In this document: piece after piece, positions 41,251-54,685 of the stretch | How the letters are laid out: the number at the start of each line of letters is the position of its first letter | Position numbering within the stretch: the stretch's first letter is position 1 | Source of the DNA: Sabellastarte sp. h YS-2021 | Taxonomy: Eukaryota; Annelida; Polychaeta; Sabellida; Sabellidae | NCBI GenBank assembly: GCA_964017235.1 | Contig: OZ024936.1 | Coordinates: forward strand, 44,567,028-44,631,027 | Length of the DNA stretch: 64,000 nucleotides | Reading direction: 5' to 3' | The notes under the pieces: model-generated | Told to the model about the DNA's origin: nothing | Seen by the model: the letters and a program-made list of their open reading frames with translations, nothing else | The model's database searches: none | Made by a program: the position numbers and the translations under genes

Positions 41251-44200
41251 GTGGAGTCCATGCTAGCGTTGTTGAAGGCTCAAGTTTCTTTGCATTTAGG
41301 GAAACTTTTCAGTTCAGATAATGAAGTTTTAGTTTGTATAATGTACTTATACATGTACTGGCTTTTACAGAATGATACAGCTAAGACAGAAATAAAGTTC
41401 TATATCTTACCAACATGTATGAGTGCTTTCTGAATACCGAATATCTGTGTGTGTGTTTGGAAAAGATATCAGTCAAATTTGATACTTAAGCAAGGCAAAG
41501 TCTATACAGGACTTTGATACAAAAATTTTGGTTTAATGCCAGTGCTGTGTTCTTTATCGCCCATGCATTCCGCAGTTCCCCTCTACAATGTTACATTATT
41601 GCTCATAAATTGTTAATATGTCATTTCGATATTAACTTTGTCCACTAAAACCCAATAATCGGTCTAATTTTATTATTTTATATCCATTTTCAACAAAATT
41701 TTCCTTATTTCAGTAGTTATGTCACATTTTATTGTGCAGAGATTTGTTTACCAACTGCTTATTCTACTTCTAGTTGGTATGTGCTAAAACGTGGTTCCTC
41801 AAATTTGGGTTATTTTTTCAGAATGCCCTCTGGTTTTCATTGTCATAAACACCCATCCCCAACTTTTGAAAATATTTGGTCACATTGCCCATGCGTGCTT
41901 CAGAGAGCAGCTACGGTTTATACTTTAGTTCGTACTGATGGATTAAGGTTTATTGTAGCTTCTAAGGCTGACATAATTGGACCATCCAATATTATGATCC
42001 TTATCTAATATTAGTGCAAGACAGTAAACTGGAAACCTATTTGCCGACCAAAAATACCCTGATTTGGTATACCCTCTATTTGCTTGTAATCAAAACCGGT
42101 TTCCTCACATATTCATTATTTACCATAAGTTTACCAAAATATTTAACAACAAATATTTCACCGTATTTTATCATATTCTATCAATATATCCCATTCTGTC
42201 CTCAGAATTCTTTAAAAAAAAAGTTTGACAAAAGCATTTAAGACATAAGTTGTTTTGTGAACGTGATCTGAATAATAGTTTACTTAAATGTTTCTGTTCA
42301 TGATAAAATTTGAATCTGTGTTCCTGTAGCAGTGTAGCAGTTCACCAGTTGGGAAATACCTGCATCGGTTTGGTGTTGGTTAAACTAAAAGCCAGGTTCC
42401 ACAGTTAACCATTTAACCTTAGAAGTAGCCTTCAACACATTGTACAGGTTATATATATCATAAAAGGTAGGTGAGGGGATGGAGGAGATCAGTGCATACG
42501 AGTTGGTAAAGATTGTGTACTGAAACCATCAGACACTGCCAAGCAATACCAACATTCTAATTTCAAGTCCAGCTGCTTTATTATACATCTCAGAATCTAC
42601 CACAGTGACTGTAAATATTCACACGTATAAAAGTCTGACACAATTTCATCAAATTTCTTTGTTAAATGTTGCAGTAAACCTGAATTTCTGGGCCTTGTAA
42701 CATGAATAAATGGAGCTGGATAGGACTGTTCATTAGTCAATTTCCTCTATTTTCTTTTATAAAGACATAAAGAAATAACATCAAAGAAGTGCTGAATAAT
42801 ATAAATTCCCTCTGTTTAACAAGTGAAACTCGCAGTAAAGAGTTGGCTACTAGACTTGAGTTTCTGAGTTTTTACAACATGGGCAAAAAAGAGAAACACC
42901 CAAGAAGTGTTGGATAGTCAATTCCATTGAATTTCTTATGGACATGAATAATGCATTTAGGGAAGTGGTAAATTATTACATTCCTTCTAAAAGCCCTATG
43001 TATAACAAGTGAAACTGACAGTGTAGTACTGTGCAAACTTCCGCCACTGTACAGTAGCGAGAAAGTAACAACAAGCATACATCCTGATCTCACTCCAGTC
43101 TTAATTCTTTGATACCCACAACAAAAGCCATTTTTTCACATCAATCCAATTACTACTTTTGTTTCGAAGGGATATTTTTAGTAGACTTACAGAACATTTT
43201 TATTTATTCCTCAATTAAGTACAATTTACTCATTAACTTTGTAGAATGTGTAGAATTTCAAGAATTCTGTTGCCTTAAACCATGATATTATTAAAATTGG
43301 TTTTACTTTTTAGGATTATGAACTTCAAAATATAACATTTATAACATGGCAATAAAATACAACAAAGCTACTGGTTAAATTATGAAATGGCTAGGTGTAA
43401 AATGGCTATTTATTAACGTACTGTATGACTAAAACATTTATTTTAATCATTAGAACAAGGATTTATGTAGTGGAATCAAATCAATGGTAACTTATTTTAA
43501 AGAAATGTATTGAGAACAAATATTGTGAAATATTACTTTCTAGAAAGATTTTCTTTGTTTAACATTTGCCCAAATAAGTCAACAGTACTCAACAGAGTGT
43601 TTGGGCTGTGATTCATTCAAGATGCATTCAGATGAAAACAGGTCAACTGGATAGAAGTATTAAACCTTTCAAACAGAAAAATGCCCTGAGAAGAAATACA
43701 ATTTCAGGCATAATTTTAATAGTCCTACTGTGTCCTTCTTTACACTATGCTGAAACATTTTCTAGCAACTCCATCAACTTCAAAAACATTTATAAAATGG
43801 ATTTTGTGACATGTGACTTCAGATACCAGACATATTTGTTTTCCACAAACCAAACTGGTGGGGGTCTTATGTTATCGAGATTATCTGATAACATCACAAA
43901 ATATAAACTTTTAAGTCATAACTTTCTTATTTCTTTATGACTATGTACAGTTATATATACCTGTATTCTAAAACATAGAGAAGCAAACAATGGCATGACA
44001 AATTCCCATGTACAATAAAGCATTGCTTTTTTCATATACAATTTCAATATACAATTTCAAGATACATACTTTTATGAAACCAGACCAGAATGTCACAGAT
44101 GTTTCCTTTTTCAACTATTGGACAACTGGATTTCTTACTAAAATATAGCCAGCCTCTGCAGCAATTTTTTTTTTTTTTTCAATTTCAAAGTGTTATTACT

Positions 44201-45359
44201 TGAATCCATCAGCAACAAAGGACTGGACACATAAAACTGACCAATAATACTTATTAATTTGAACACATATATGTTTATAACTTTAACTGAATGTTCAAAT
44301 CAGCTAAGCTTTTTTTTATAATGTTAATGTAAATTATGTAATATTGATATCTGTTCTAGATATACTGTGACAGCTCAACATTATTATGTAACATTACCTT
44401 CTGTACCAGGTAAGTTAAATTATACTTTGACGATCTTCAGGATCTGTTGAATTTGAAATACAACCAAATTTGACTTTCTACCAGGTTGGTAGAAACTCCA
44501 ATCTGGCAAACTCGGAAATTCTACTATTAGAAACTCCAATTGAACTGTTGAAACATAATAATTCTTTGTGGTTTTGTCAACTTTGTGTACCTTATGTATG
44601 TGAAATCTACAGGTATTTAAATATATACCAAACTATTTGTTAATGTCAAAATGATATTCAAATAGAACTGCCAGCAAACAGTGTACTGAATTAACAACTA
44701 CCCTTCTGTCCGAGACCGGTAACTATTTCAACAGAGCTGGATCTTTCTCAAGTTACAGGTCCAGATGTCCTGTAACTTACAAAAATAGTTCATATATTTC
44801 TTTTTATTCACCCGCAAGTTATTTTGAGACTAAGGACCACCACAAAGAACTTTCCTGATATTATAGAAAATAACATTGAACCAATTCTTGTTTAACACTT
44901 GCCAACTTGGTCAATCTTGAAACTCAATATTAATTTAACTTATACTGAAATACAGACTGGTAACTTTTGCTTCAAACCTATAACATTTAGGAGTTGCATG
45001 TCCGATGAACATATAACCAATATCTGGAATATCAGCCTTTCAGCTCTAGAAATCTTTAATCAGTCGAATGCTACTAGCAGGCCATAATGTAAAACCATCT
45101 TATGAATTTGATTCTGTTGTATTCGATTTCTAAAAAGAATCGCATAGATGAAAACTTAACCATCCACCCCCAGAATAAATTTTAACCCAAGCAGTTATAC
45201 AATGTTCTCGCACACATCCAGCAAGATTTATCTACATGGATTTTTACTGATTTAGTTTCTTTCTTTGGAAAGAATATTACCAATAAGCCCTTGGTGTCAC
45301 ACTTGGGTAGCAATGTATGGACATGATATTACATGCAAAGTGCAAAGCCATAAACTCAC
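41251..45359. other. Non-coding AT-rich stretch
   Basis: No supported gene. A 110-codon plus frame at 43608-43940 contains a hydrophobic run (ISGIILIVLLCPS) that could pass for a signal peptide, but splice borders and homology are lacking. Confidence 0.5.
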
Positions 45360-45481
45360 TGACTCATTTTTATTGATTACATAGAGAGCAAAAGGAAGTC
45401 TCAGACGTGATCCAAAATGTTCTTTTGGGCCGATGTTCTCCAAAATATAATAATCAGGCGTGAGCTTAAGCTTGCAGTCAA
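45360..45481 (-). CDS. Candidate internal exon, unidentified
   Basis: A 122-nt open segment with a pyrimidine-rich acceptor ('tttctttttcag') and a strong donor (TCA|GTGAGT). It is open in one frame across its full length: 2 nt plus 40 codons, including LKLTPDYYILENIGP and FGSRLRLPFALYVINK. The composition reads like real protein, but I do not recognise the family. No neighbouring exon was found. A short similar stretch (about 30 bp around 'ggatcacatctaagac') lies at 45695-45735, which could mean a duplicated exon remnant or a repeat. It lies on the same strand as the kinesin but does not match a kinesin motor. Confidence 0.3.
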
Positions 45482-47739
45482 CTGAAAAAGAAATTCAAAT
45501 ACAGCTATTGCAGCAAGAGAGAAAGTAACCTATACTTGTCACCATTCATTTTGATAGAGATTTTAACCCTGAATTCAAAAATAAAGTCAGAATTGACATA
45601 AATTTGTGACAAGTAAATATACTGTAATGTAACAAATAAACTCAGTGCATTGAGTGTAAGATCAGCATACATTTGTGAATGTGGGCAGAGGGTTTAAGAT
45701 GTCTTAGATGTGATCCAAGATGCTCCGTTGGTGTAATAACTTGCTGGTGTGGTCCATACAGCTCCATTACTCCATTAATCCGGCCCATCTATTTGTCATT
45801 TTCCCGACAAAGCTCTTCTATCCAAGCCAGACTGCAGCCAGTTCCACTACATGAGTTTTTTTAGCTATTTTTTTCACGCTATAACGCCGAAACTTTAAAG
45901 ATAAATTTGATAGTCCAAATTTTAGTGTCTGAATTTGCTCTTAAATTTATGTACTGCAGTATGTGTATCTAAATTCTCAACTGCACTGAAACACAATTAG
46001 GTTCATCACAGAAATAATGAACACCCCTATTTTCTGTCACCAACTACTATATTTGGTTATTATTTTCAAAAACCAATTGTTGGTTTCACAAAACTGGATC
46101 TAACCATTTTATTATTCTGTTTTTAAATTGTATGAAAAATCTCTAAAACTACAAATAAAACATCCAGCTTCATCAAATTGGTGAATGTTTACTTTTGTCT
46201 ATAACAGCTTTGAATATGTTATCAGATATATAGCCTTTTATAACGTCTTATAACATTTTATTAAAAGGAAATTACACAATTTATACTTAATATCGAATAC
46301 AACTGGTTTTGAAAAATTTATAACCGGTTCTTGGTTTTTATGACACAACCAACCAACAACCCGACATACCGGTTTTCCATTTAGACTTTTCACATCAATA
46401 GTTGTCAATGACATTGGGTTTTTTTTTATAATCAGTGAAACTAAACTTTGAAAATGTGCATTCATTAGAACTACTTGGCAAGCAGAAGATTTTTGAAGGC
46501 GACATCTGGCCAAAGTTTGATCCCACAATGTAATCACACTGACATACACTTCCTCTGTCCATATGCAGCATAAGACTTAAAAGAAATTGAGGTGGAGTGG
46601 TCACACACTCACCTCCCACCTTGAGAATGGGGTTTGCATCCCAGACCAAATCTCAAGTTTATAGCACAGAACCTTAACCCAAGTGTATGTACTGTTTTTT
46701 TTTCTGCCCTCCTAACTACTCGACACAATATAACTAATTCAAAGGTACTTAGCCATGATGTTAAATATCAAATAAATACAGAAAAACAATTGAAGAAAGT
46801 AATTGTCCAAATAGACGTTACTCAATACAGTACCCTATGCACAGGTGGTACCATACAATATGAACTGTATGGAATCATTTTAAGATATACACATCCAAAA
46901 ATAGTTTAAAATACTATACTTTTTTGAAATATAAAATGGTTTAATGGAACTCAGAACTTAAAACAGTTAACCAAATTCTTTGGATATTGGAGGTTGTGGT
47001 CTTCAACAAATCATTGGAAGTACTTTTTTATTGATGTCTGTTTCAGACATTTTGTATCATTTAAAGTATTAGGTAGTTTACATCCTTTAAGTAATCAGTT
47101 TGATCAGTAACTAAGAGTTACAAAATGAGTAAACTGGGGCCAGAGCAACATGTGGTATAATTTTTTAGCCACATAAAATATGCAGAATCTCAAAGTTCAA
47201 CTCTTAATTTACAAAAACAGGAAGTGATTATTTACATGCCGGAGCCAGTGTATGGCAGACCTGAGCACTGTAATTCTACCTGCTGTCTGAAAACCCAAAA
47301 ATATCCTAATTGCAAGCAACCTCCATTAAACGTGGTCTTCTCTTTAGCTTGATTTTGTTGGCTTTTTAACACTACTGTTAAGAGGTCATATTTGGATGGA
47401 TAGTTAGTTGAGAGGGTGAATAAAGATGAATGTTGCTGAAAAAGAATCTACTCTATAAAAGAGATACACACTTGACTTGCATTGGATCTGGATGGTATTG
47501 GAATCGAACAACCAGCAAAATCATTCCAAAACAATTTGCAAATAGAATCCAAAAATAGTTAAAATTTTTAGAAAGCTTAAAAAGACATTTCATTTGCAAT
47601 TTTACATTTTATTTCATTTTTGATTATGATATAAGTTGCACTGGTTGAACTCTAGACCATCCAGATTTGGTCATCACCAATGGTCTGCCCAATATTATAT
47701 TTTAGAGATCATGTCATGCCGAAATATACAAGAGGGTCA
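45482..47739. other. Non-coding AT-rich stretch
   Basis: Nothing supported except a SINE-like fragment at 46575-46665 (listed separately) and the short similarity at 45695-45735 noted for the candidate exon. Confidence 0.5.
46575..46665 (+). mobile_element. Possible tRNA-derived SINE fragment
   Basis: Plus strand 'ggtggagtggtcacacac' (A-box-like) and 'ggggtttgcatccc' (B-box-like) about 30 bp apart. Diverged and without a matching acceptor stem. Confidence 0.3.
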
Positions 47740-48715
47740 AAGATGCCCCAAAAGGCGGGTTGCGCAGGCAGCAATAAGATTAGTGACTGCTGTAATTACA
47801 TTTAGAAACAAGGAAAGAAATATTAGGTCACCCAGTTAAGGTGAATGTGTTAGACATGCTAAGAAATGTAAAACTTGTAATCTAGGTTACATAATTGTTC
47901 TATGCAATAAACGGACAAATGAAAGGACGGAATTACACCAATTTCGAAAGCATCTTAGCTATGATTGTGATCTATCTCCCTGTCAAGTTTGAATTTGATT
48001 GGACACAGCGTTTTCGAGTTAGAGTCCAGAAACAGAAATGTTGACGGACAGACAAATGGACAAAAAACAGACAAACGAATGGACAGAATTACACCAATTT
48101 CGAACGGTATCTAGCTATGATGGTGATCTATCTCCCTGTCAAGTTTAAATTTCATTGGACACAGCGTTTTCGAGTTAGAGTCCAGAAACAGAAATGTTGA
48201 TGGACAGACAAATGGACAGAAAACAGACAAACAAACAGACGCAATTACACCAATTTCGAAAGGAACCTAGCTATGATGGTGATCTATCTCCCTGTCAAGT
48301 TTGAATTCGATTGGACAAACCGTTTTCGAGTTAGAGTTCGGAAACAGAAATTTTGATGGACAAACAGACAAGAAACGGACGGAATTACACCAATTTCGAA
48401 AGGAACCTAGCTGTGATGGTGATCTATCTTCCTGTCATGTAAGAATTCGATTGGACAAACCATTTTCGAGTGAGAGTCCAGAAACGGAAATTTTGACGGA
48501 CAGACAAACGGACAAAAAATGGACAAACAAACGGAATTACACCAATTTCGAAAGGAACCTAGCTGTGATGGTGATCTATCTCCCTGTTAAGTTTGAATTC
48601 GATTGGACAAACCGTTTTCGAGTTAGAGTCCAGAAATGAAAATGTGGATGGACAGACAGACGGACGTCGGACACATCAATCTAATAGGCGGGTTGGTTAC
48701 ACGCAACCCACCTAA
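47740..48715 (+). mobile_element. Composite repeat element D
   Basis: The left part begins near 'aaggcgggttgcgcaggcag' (47752). The core is five tandem units of 140-156 bp anchored on 'aattacacca' at 47931, 48087, 48243, 48383 and 48535. A 'ggacagacagacggacg' run follows, then a terminal hairpin (GGGTTG 48690-48695 / CAACCC 48704-48709, extended by GG/CC pairs). Same plan as A and B (core, GAC-rich run, hairpin) but unrelated sequence. Open frames in the core are repeat artefacts. Confidence 0.6.
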
Positions 48716-49754
48716 AAATCCCTGAGACAAGTGCACATTCTGTTAACAGCTGAGTTTTAAATAGACTGTATACAAGATGAGGACTGTACTAATCCCTTAT
48801 GTATGTACTCAACCAGGATTCCTCTTTTAGAACAATTTAATTTAGTAAGAAAACACAGCCACCCTTTAATACAGCACTTCCTGACAAGATGGTGCTTTTT
48901 GTAAACACTCCAGCTGTTATCTGCCTGAATTCCCAATGTTACTCTCTACCAAGATACTCATTAAGCAATTAAATGCACCAAAAAGTAAGTCCAAACTTAT
49001 ACTGAGAGTCTGAGAGTGACTTAAAGTTAAACTGCTTTATTCCATCAGAAGCCTTTAGTTATTACAGTGATTTTTAAGTTTTAACTAGCTTAAAAAGAAT
49101 TTGTATGACACATATGACATACCGTCTGCATGGCAGCATAAAAATAAGATTAAAGATCTTGAAAACAACACCTTAAAAAAATGAAACAGAAAGTAAGACT
49201 TATCAACTACTTTGGACAAATTAACTACAATGTGTAAGAGCAAGATTTGGTGAGATTAGAAAAAATACATAACTTGTGCTGTGCTACACTTTACACAAAT
49301 GTTATCTTACCCATACACTATCTCAATTTTTGTGCAGAGTTTAACATCAATATCTTTTTAAGTTCGTTGGGAATGCTCCTCAAAAATATACATTTAAATA
49401 TCACACAATTAGACTGTTGGAGCCACTCAATTTCAAGTAGTAAATTTCAAAAGAACAATATACAATATTATTGTACATAAACCCATTTTCACTTCAGGGA
49501 TAAAGTTCCCCAAGGTGCCAGTGTTTTAATTGAACAGGTCTTTCAAGTGTGGCTGCTCTCTGTCAATTCACTCTGCATAGTATATAGATTTAAGTATTGA
49601 TTTAGATTTCACATTACTTTCAACATATTAGTTCATAATAAATGGGTAGCTGACGGGATTGAGGAGAAAAGTGCACACCAGTTGCACTTAAAACTGATGG
49701 GCACTGGCAAATAACTACCAACTTTCCCACTTTCAATTTGGCCGAGAATCCACC
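48716..49754. other. Non-coding AT-rich stretch
   Basis: Nothing supported here. Confidence 0.5.
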
Positions 49755-50130
49755 ACTACTGTGACAACGTTTGAGGAAGTTTGATAGTTCCCTTGTTTAA
49801 TGCCCCGAATTCGGATTTCAGTTCAAACGTCTGAAATTCAGACTTTGACAAAACATTTAGAAATGGCCCAACATCACACCACATCCCAAAGAGATCCTAT
49901 TTTCCCCCATCTGTGAAACCTGTTTTTTTTGACTGAAAATATGGCACAATTTATTTAAAATATAGATGGATTTTATATTTTGCTATATTTTTAACAAAGT
50001 GACAAGATTTTATGCGAGATTTCCGCATTTTAACTGGTTTTGAAAATGCTGTTTCAAAGATCAAACTAGACCAAAGTTCCCCTGGCTTGTACAGATAATG
50101 AACATCGAACCTGATATTTGAAACAATTTC
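49755..50130 (+). repeat. Dispersed repeat, copy without MITE
   Basis: Aligned blocks with 54140-54685: 'ctgtgacaa', 'gttcaaacgtctgaaattc', 'gaaaatatggca', 'aaagtgacaaga', 'agatcaaactaga', 'acatcgaa'. At 50009-50024 it has an uninterrupted site where the other copy carries a MITE. Confidence 0.7.
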
Positions 50131-53100
50131 ACAAAACTAGAATCCACCCTGAACTGCAGTTCAATCTCTAGTGGTTTATTAGGGATGCATTTTTTCTTGT
50201 TAGAACTATATTGATCTCTCTTACCACTGTGAATTTACAATGGAGACATTTGAGAAAATTACGCACATATTTATCTACTCCCTGCCTCATTTTGGTATGC
50301 CCAGTTTAACTTGGAATGATAAGATTGGAGCAGTGTATCTGGAAAAGTGTGAACACCCCAAACACAATAGATAATAAACACATTTACCCCAGATTACACA
50401 ATGTCATGAGACACCCACATAATGTCTCAAATTTTTCTCAAATAATTGTAAATTTGATAACATTTTGTATATCTGTGATAGCCTCGATGCACACACTTAA
50501 ATTCTTATAATATTTCCTAAAATGTTAGCTTTAAAGTGATACTTTGGCAAAATTCATATCTTTTGACAGAGAACAAAGTTTCAGCATTGCAATAATCTTG
50601 ATATTGTTCTTTAAGGGAAAAAAATATTTTAGGGGATAAAATGATATGACTGAGAAGACCTGCAATGGCTTGATTGCTGATAAAGTGATAGCATTTTTTT
50701 CCTGCTTACACATCAAAAACCAATGCCATAAATGTACCAAATGTTGCTCGAATTCAAATGCTTGCCTTACTCAAATTTACACCTGGTGTAAAGTCGAATT
50801 TCAGGGCAACTCAAAGATGCTTTCAGAGAACTAAAATCTGAAGATAACAGTGTAAGTTTCAACAAAAAATGCCTCAATAACAACTGCATTGAATGCTGCT
50901 TACACTGTTGGCAAAAGGCAATGAAAACACAAAGTACTCCATCAGAGTGAAAAACTTGAAAGATCAGTTTTAATCCCTTATAGCAACAAACACAACACAA
51001 GACGAGGAAAACTGAATAGATTAGGTTCCTGTAGGTTCCTCAGTTTAGTCCATCTTTGCACACATCAAACAAGCAATTTGGTCAAGTAGTTTTGCTTTTG
51101 ATGCTCTTGACTGTCTGATGATGTTCATTCTGCTTCCTGTCACCTCATTCAGGAAAAAACTCAAACCATATTTGTTTTCCAAGGCCTTTCCAGTTTCCAC
51201 CATAGTTTCTTATTCACCCAGTGTCTATGTGGTATCAACTATTTATATGCCCATTCTGATGAATTCTACAATACTGCTTATAATTGTTCTACCCCTGAGA
51301 TTCCTTAAATGCAGAGATTAAGAGCTATAAAAATTCAGTATTGAACAGAATAGAGGACCAAAGACAATTTTCCAAGTACCTGCCACTAAAGACCACTGCT
51401 TGGTGTCATAACTTGTCACACCTTCAATCCTTATTTGGGATTGATGTTATCTAATAACAAAGGTTTCTTTTAATTATAATATCATAAAAGCAATGTACAA
51501 AGTTTACAAGAAAACTTTCCATGTCCACCAGATCTACAACTCAAAACTTTTACAGGTCCAGAGCAGAAGTTGCCAGTCTGTATGCAATGTAGGTTAAATC
51601 AATATTGAGTTTGACTAAGTGAGTCGAAGTGACAAGAGCTTAAGAATCAATGGTGTAATCTTATTTTCTAAAATGACCAAAATGTCAGTTGTGGTAGCCT
51701 TATTCACGAAATAATTTCGGCGATCTAAAAAATACATGACCTGTAACTCTAGAAAGATAGGGATCTGTGAAAGTAGTAACCAGGGGTCAGGTGTTAATTT
51801 CAAAAACTGAGTGCAATCAATAAAAAATCTACCAAAATTCTATTATATTAACCTTTTGCAGTGCTGTCTTATGGGTGATGTCATTTCTATTTGAAATCAC
51901 TGAAATCAGTACCTCTACTTGGCATGACTCTCAGGCTCTGTATACGATCAAAATTCCCAAAATATAATTTATATCTGTCATCACCTCCTCTACCATTAAT
52001 TTTCACTTTATATGGTGTGGTACACTAATGGAAATGCACCAATGGGAGTGCTGCCAATGACAATCGTAACGCTTAATTCGTAGAGCAGTAGCGTAAGAAA
52101 TCTAAAATTCACCCCAGTATGTGAAACTCATACTAGGGGTGGGAGACGAGCTGTGATCTTATATATCAGGAGAGATCACAGGCCTTTATGCAGTGACGGA
52201 TATCACAAATGTTTAACTTTAATGTTTTAAATCTTCATTTTAATTTTGGATGATTTTTAAATGAGACACACAACAGAACTTTGGAGTATGATTAGCACAA
52301 ATACAAAGAAGAAGTTATTCAAGGGTGACCTTATCCGGTGCTGGCTGAGGTGGTGGCGGTGACCAGTCGAACCTAAGTGAAAAAAAATAATAAGTGTCCC
52401 TTACGGGTTATTTAATTATATGGCACACACTGCATGTATTTTGAATTAATGAAGCCAAGGCCATATTTTGAGTAATTATGGTAGCTTTAAGGAATTCTAG
52501 CTCAGGGCTCTAGCAGTGGTATTAATTGTGTACTAAACCACAATGACGCACATTTATTATCTCAATGAAGCTTCACACAAATGCCCTAAAAATCGGCTTT
52601 GCATAGTTTTTGTCTTTTATCTATTTTAAGTCTGAAAAATGTGTGAAGTTTTTTATAACTCAGGGTTTTTACTCTCAAACATTTTTAGAATATAATATGG
52701 TTTAAAACAACTTTTAAGTTTCAAACATTCTTAACAAGATACCATATGCCTAATAAAATAAGTATTTAGTTTTAACATACTTTCAAGTTTTTCTTTTAAT
52801 AATAGCACTACAAGAATATACAGCACACTTTGATCAGCAAATAAAAAAAATGCTGAAATAAGTGTATATCAATGATATCAAATATACAAATAACTAAATG
52901 TTTCAGTTGAAACTTTATCAAAGCTGCCCTTTCAAATATGAAAAAATATCAGTATCATGTGAATTTCTGAAATTATACTGTAACAATGAATCAACAACCC
53001 AGACAATTACTAGTGTTGAGAGCTTTATAAAAAGGTTTCACTATCTCAGTTTTGCAATTTTCAGGAATCAGTGGAAATAACAGAGACAGGAAATTAACTT

Positions 53101-54139
53101 TCTGAGCCGTTTAAATATTTTTGGAAACATTATGCCATCAGGCCCATTTGCAATTGCAAAATAACAATTTTGTAAGCTGAGCATTAATGCTTTGAAACAG
53201 ATTTTAATATCACCATGAATTGACATTATTAAAACTCTCTTCACTTTTGTCCAACAATTCAAAACTTTAAAGTTACAAAAATAAATCAGTTTGTGAATCA
53301 CAGAATATTTACAGAAATATGTGCCAAATGTTTTTCTGATAAGATGTAAATTTATGGCAGCATAAATATCACTTTTTATCATGAGTGCCATTGGTTTAAA
53401 ACCTCACCACCATGTAAGACTTAAATTCAAAATATTTCAGCTGACAAAAATACAATAGTGTAAGAATATTAATAGAAATTCGCTGTCTCAATTTAGTGCT
53501 GCTAAGATGTATTTATGGCATCTCAGTCAATAGATGTTAATTTTGGACCGAAGAAAACAAAAAAGAGCAAAAAGGGCCGAGAGTAAATTCCTTTAGGGAA
53601 ACTCATCACAGCTGATGGAGCAAAGGAGATTAAGAGAGTGTATCTACCATAATCAGCTCAACAATTGCTCCCCAAATGAAAAGTTGAAGCCACAAATGTG
53701 TGAACAATTCATCCTGAGGTTGACAAGATTAAAAGCAGTGTTATATACCCTGGTGCTTGTGGGTAAATTGTTTATCGATGTTGCCGATATTTATTGTTTT
53801 GGAACTGGACTCCCGATATCATATTTCAATATCGGCATTTTAAGTAAAACTGTAAACTTACACTGTTAATATTTGATATAAAGCCCAAATCTGAAGAAAT
53901 TGTACACTTTTATCTCACATTTTTTAAAGTTTTCAATGCATTTTTGATGAAAACTGCAATGTTTTGTTTTGATAAATTTCGCTTCCTGTAAGCGGTTCGG
54001 GATATGCTAAAGTAAAACATCTTCGTTTTCCTCAATTCAGACTATTTGGTAGACAATATCAACCCCCCGATATCGCCCGATATTGAAATATTTTTACATT
54101 CAATATCGATATGCACAAAGCCAAACGATTTACCCTCTA
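50131..54139. other. Non-coding AT-rich stretch
   Basis: No supported gene. A lone MITE-terminus-like sequence ('gtaagaaatctaaaattc') at about 52092-52109 lacks its partner. Confidence 0.5.
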
Positions 54140-54685
54140 CCTGGTGCTGTGACAATGTTTGTATAAGTTCGACAGTTTGCACTTTCACTACCCCAAAAAC
54201 AAAGTTCGGTTCAAACGTCTGAAATTCGGATGCCGCTAAACGTTTAGAAATCACCAATGGCCTCAAGGCTATTTTCGCCCATCTATAAAACTTTTAAAGT
54301 GTTTTATTGAGAATATGGCAAAATTTTCCCAAAATATCTGTGAGCAAAGTGACAAGACTTTATAGAGTAAGAAATCTAAAATTCGCCACATATCTGAAAT
54401 TCGCCACATGTGAAAATACTAATAAAATAAATCAATTGTGGTGAGATTTGTTGACTGTATAGTAAATTAAGGCTTTTTGAACTGAAAAATACCATTTTTT
54501 GGACAAAAACATCATTTTCTTCATAAAATTAACTAAGGTTTTAGAGGTGGCGAATTTTAGATTCCTGGCGAATTTTAGATTTCTTACTCTATTAGATTTT
54601 GGCAATTTTACTTGTTTTAAAAACATTGGTTCGATGGTCAAACTAGATTGAAGTTTGCTAGCTGGTTGATATGTCAAACATCGAA
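54140..54685 (+). repeat. Dispersed repeat, copy interrupted by a MITE
   Basis: Homologous to 49755-50130. The MITE at 54365-54589 interrupts it after 'gacaagactttaTA'. Confidence 0.7.
54365..54589 (-). mobile_element. 225-bp TA-flanked MITE, copy 3
   Basis: Near-identical to copy 2, with TA on both sides (54363-54364, 54590-54591). The pre-insertion state is visible in the paralogous repeat at about 50011-50035. Confidence 0.92.

Noticed and set aside
43608-43940. 110-codon frame with a signal-peptide-like stretch, considered as the first exon of the 58-kb gene
   Set aside because: No convincing donor site, no homology, and 14 kb away. Hydrophobic runs are common in AT-rich DNA.
48301-48639. 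112-codon plus-strand frame
   Set aside because: Falls in the 140-156-bp tandem core of composite D and repeats its own peptide.
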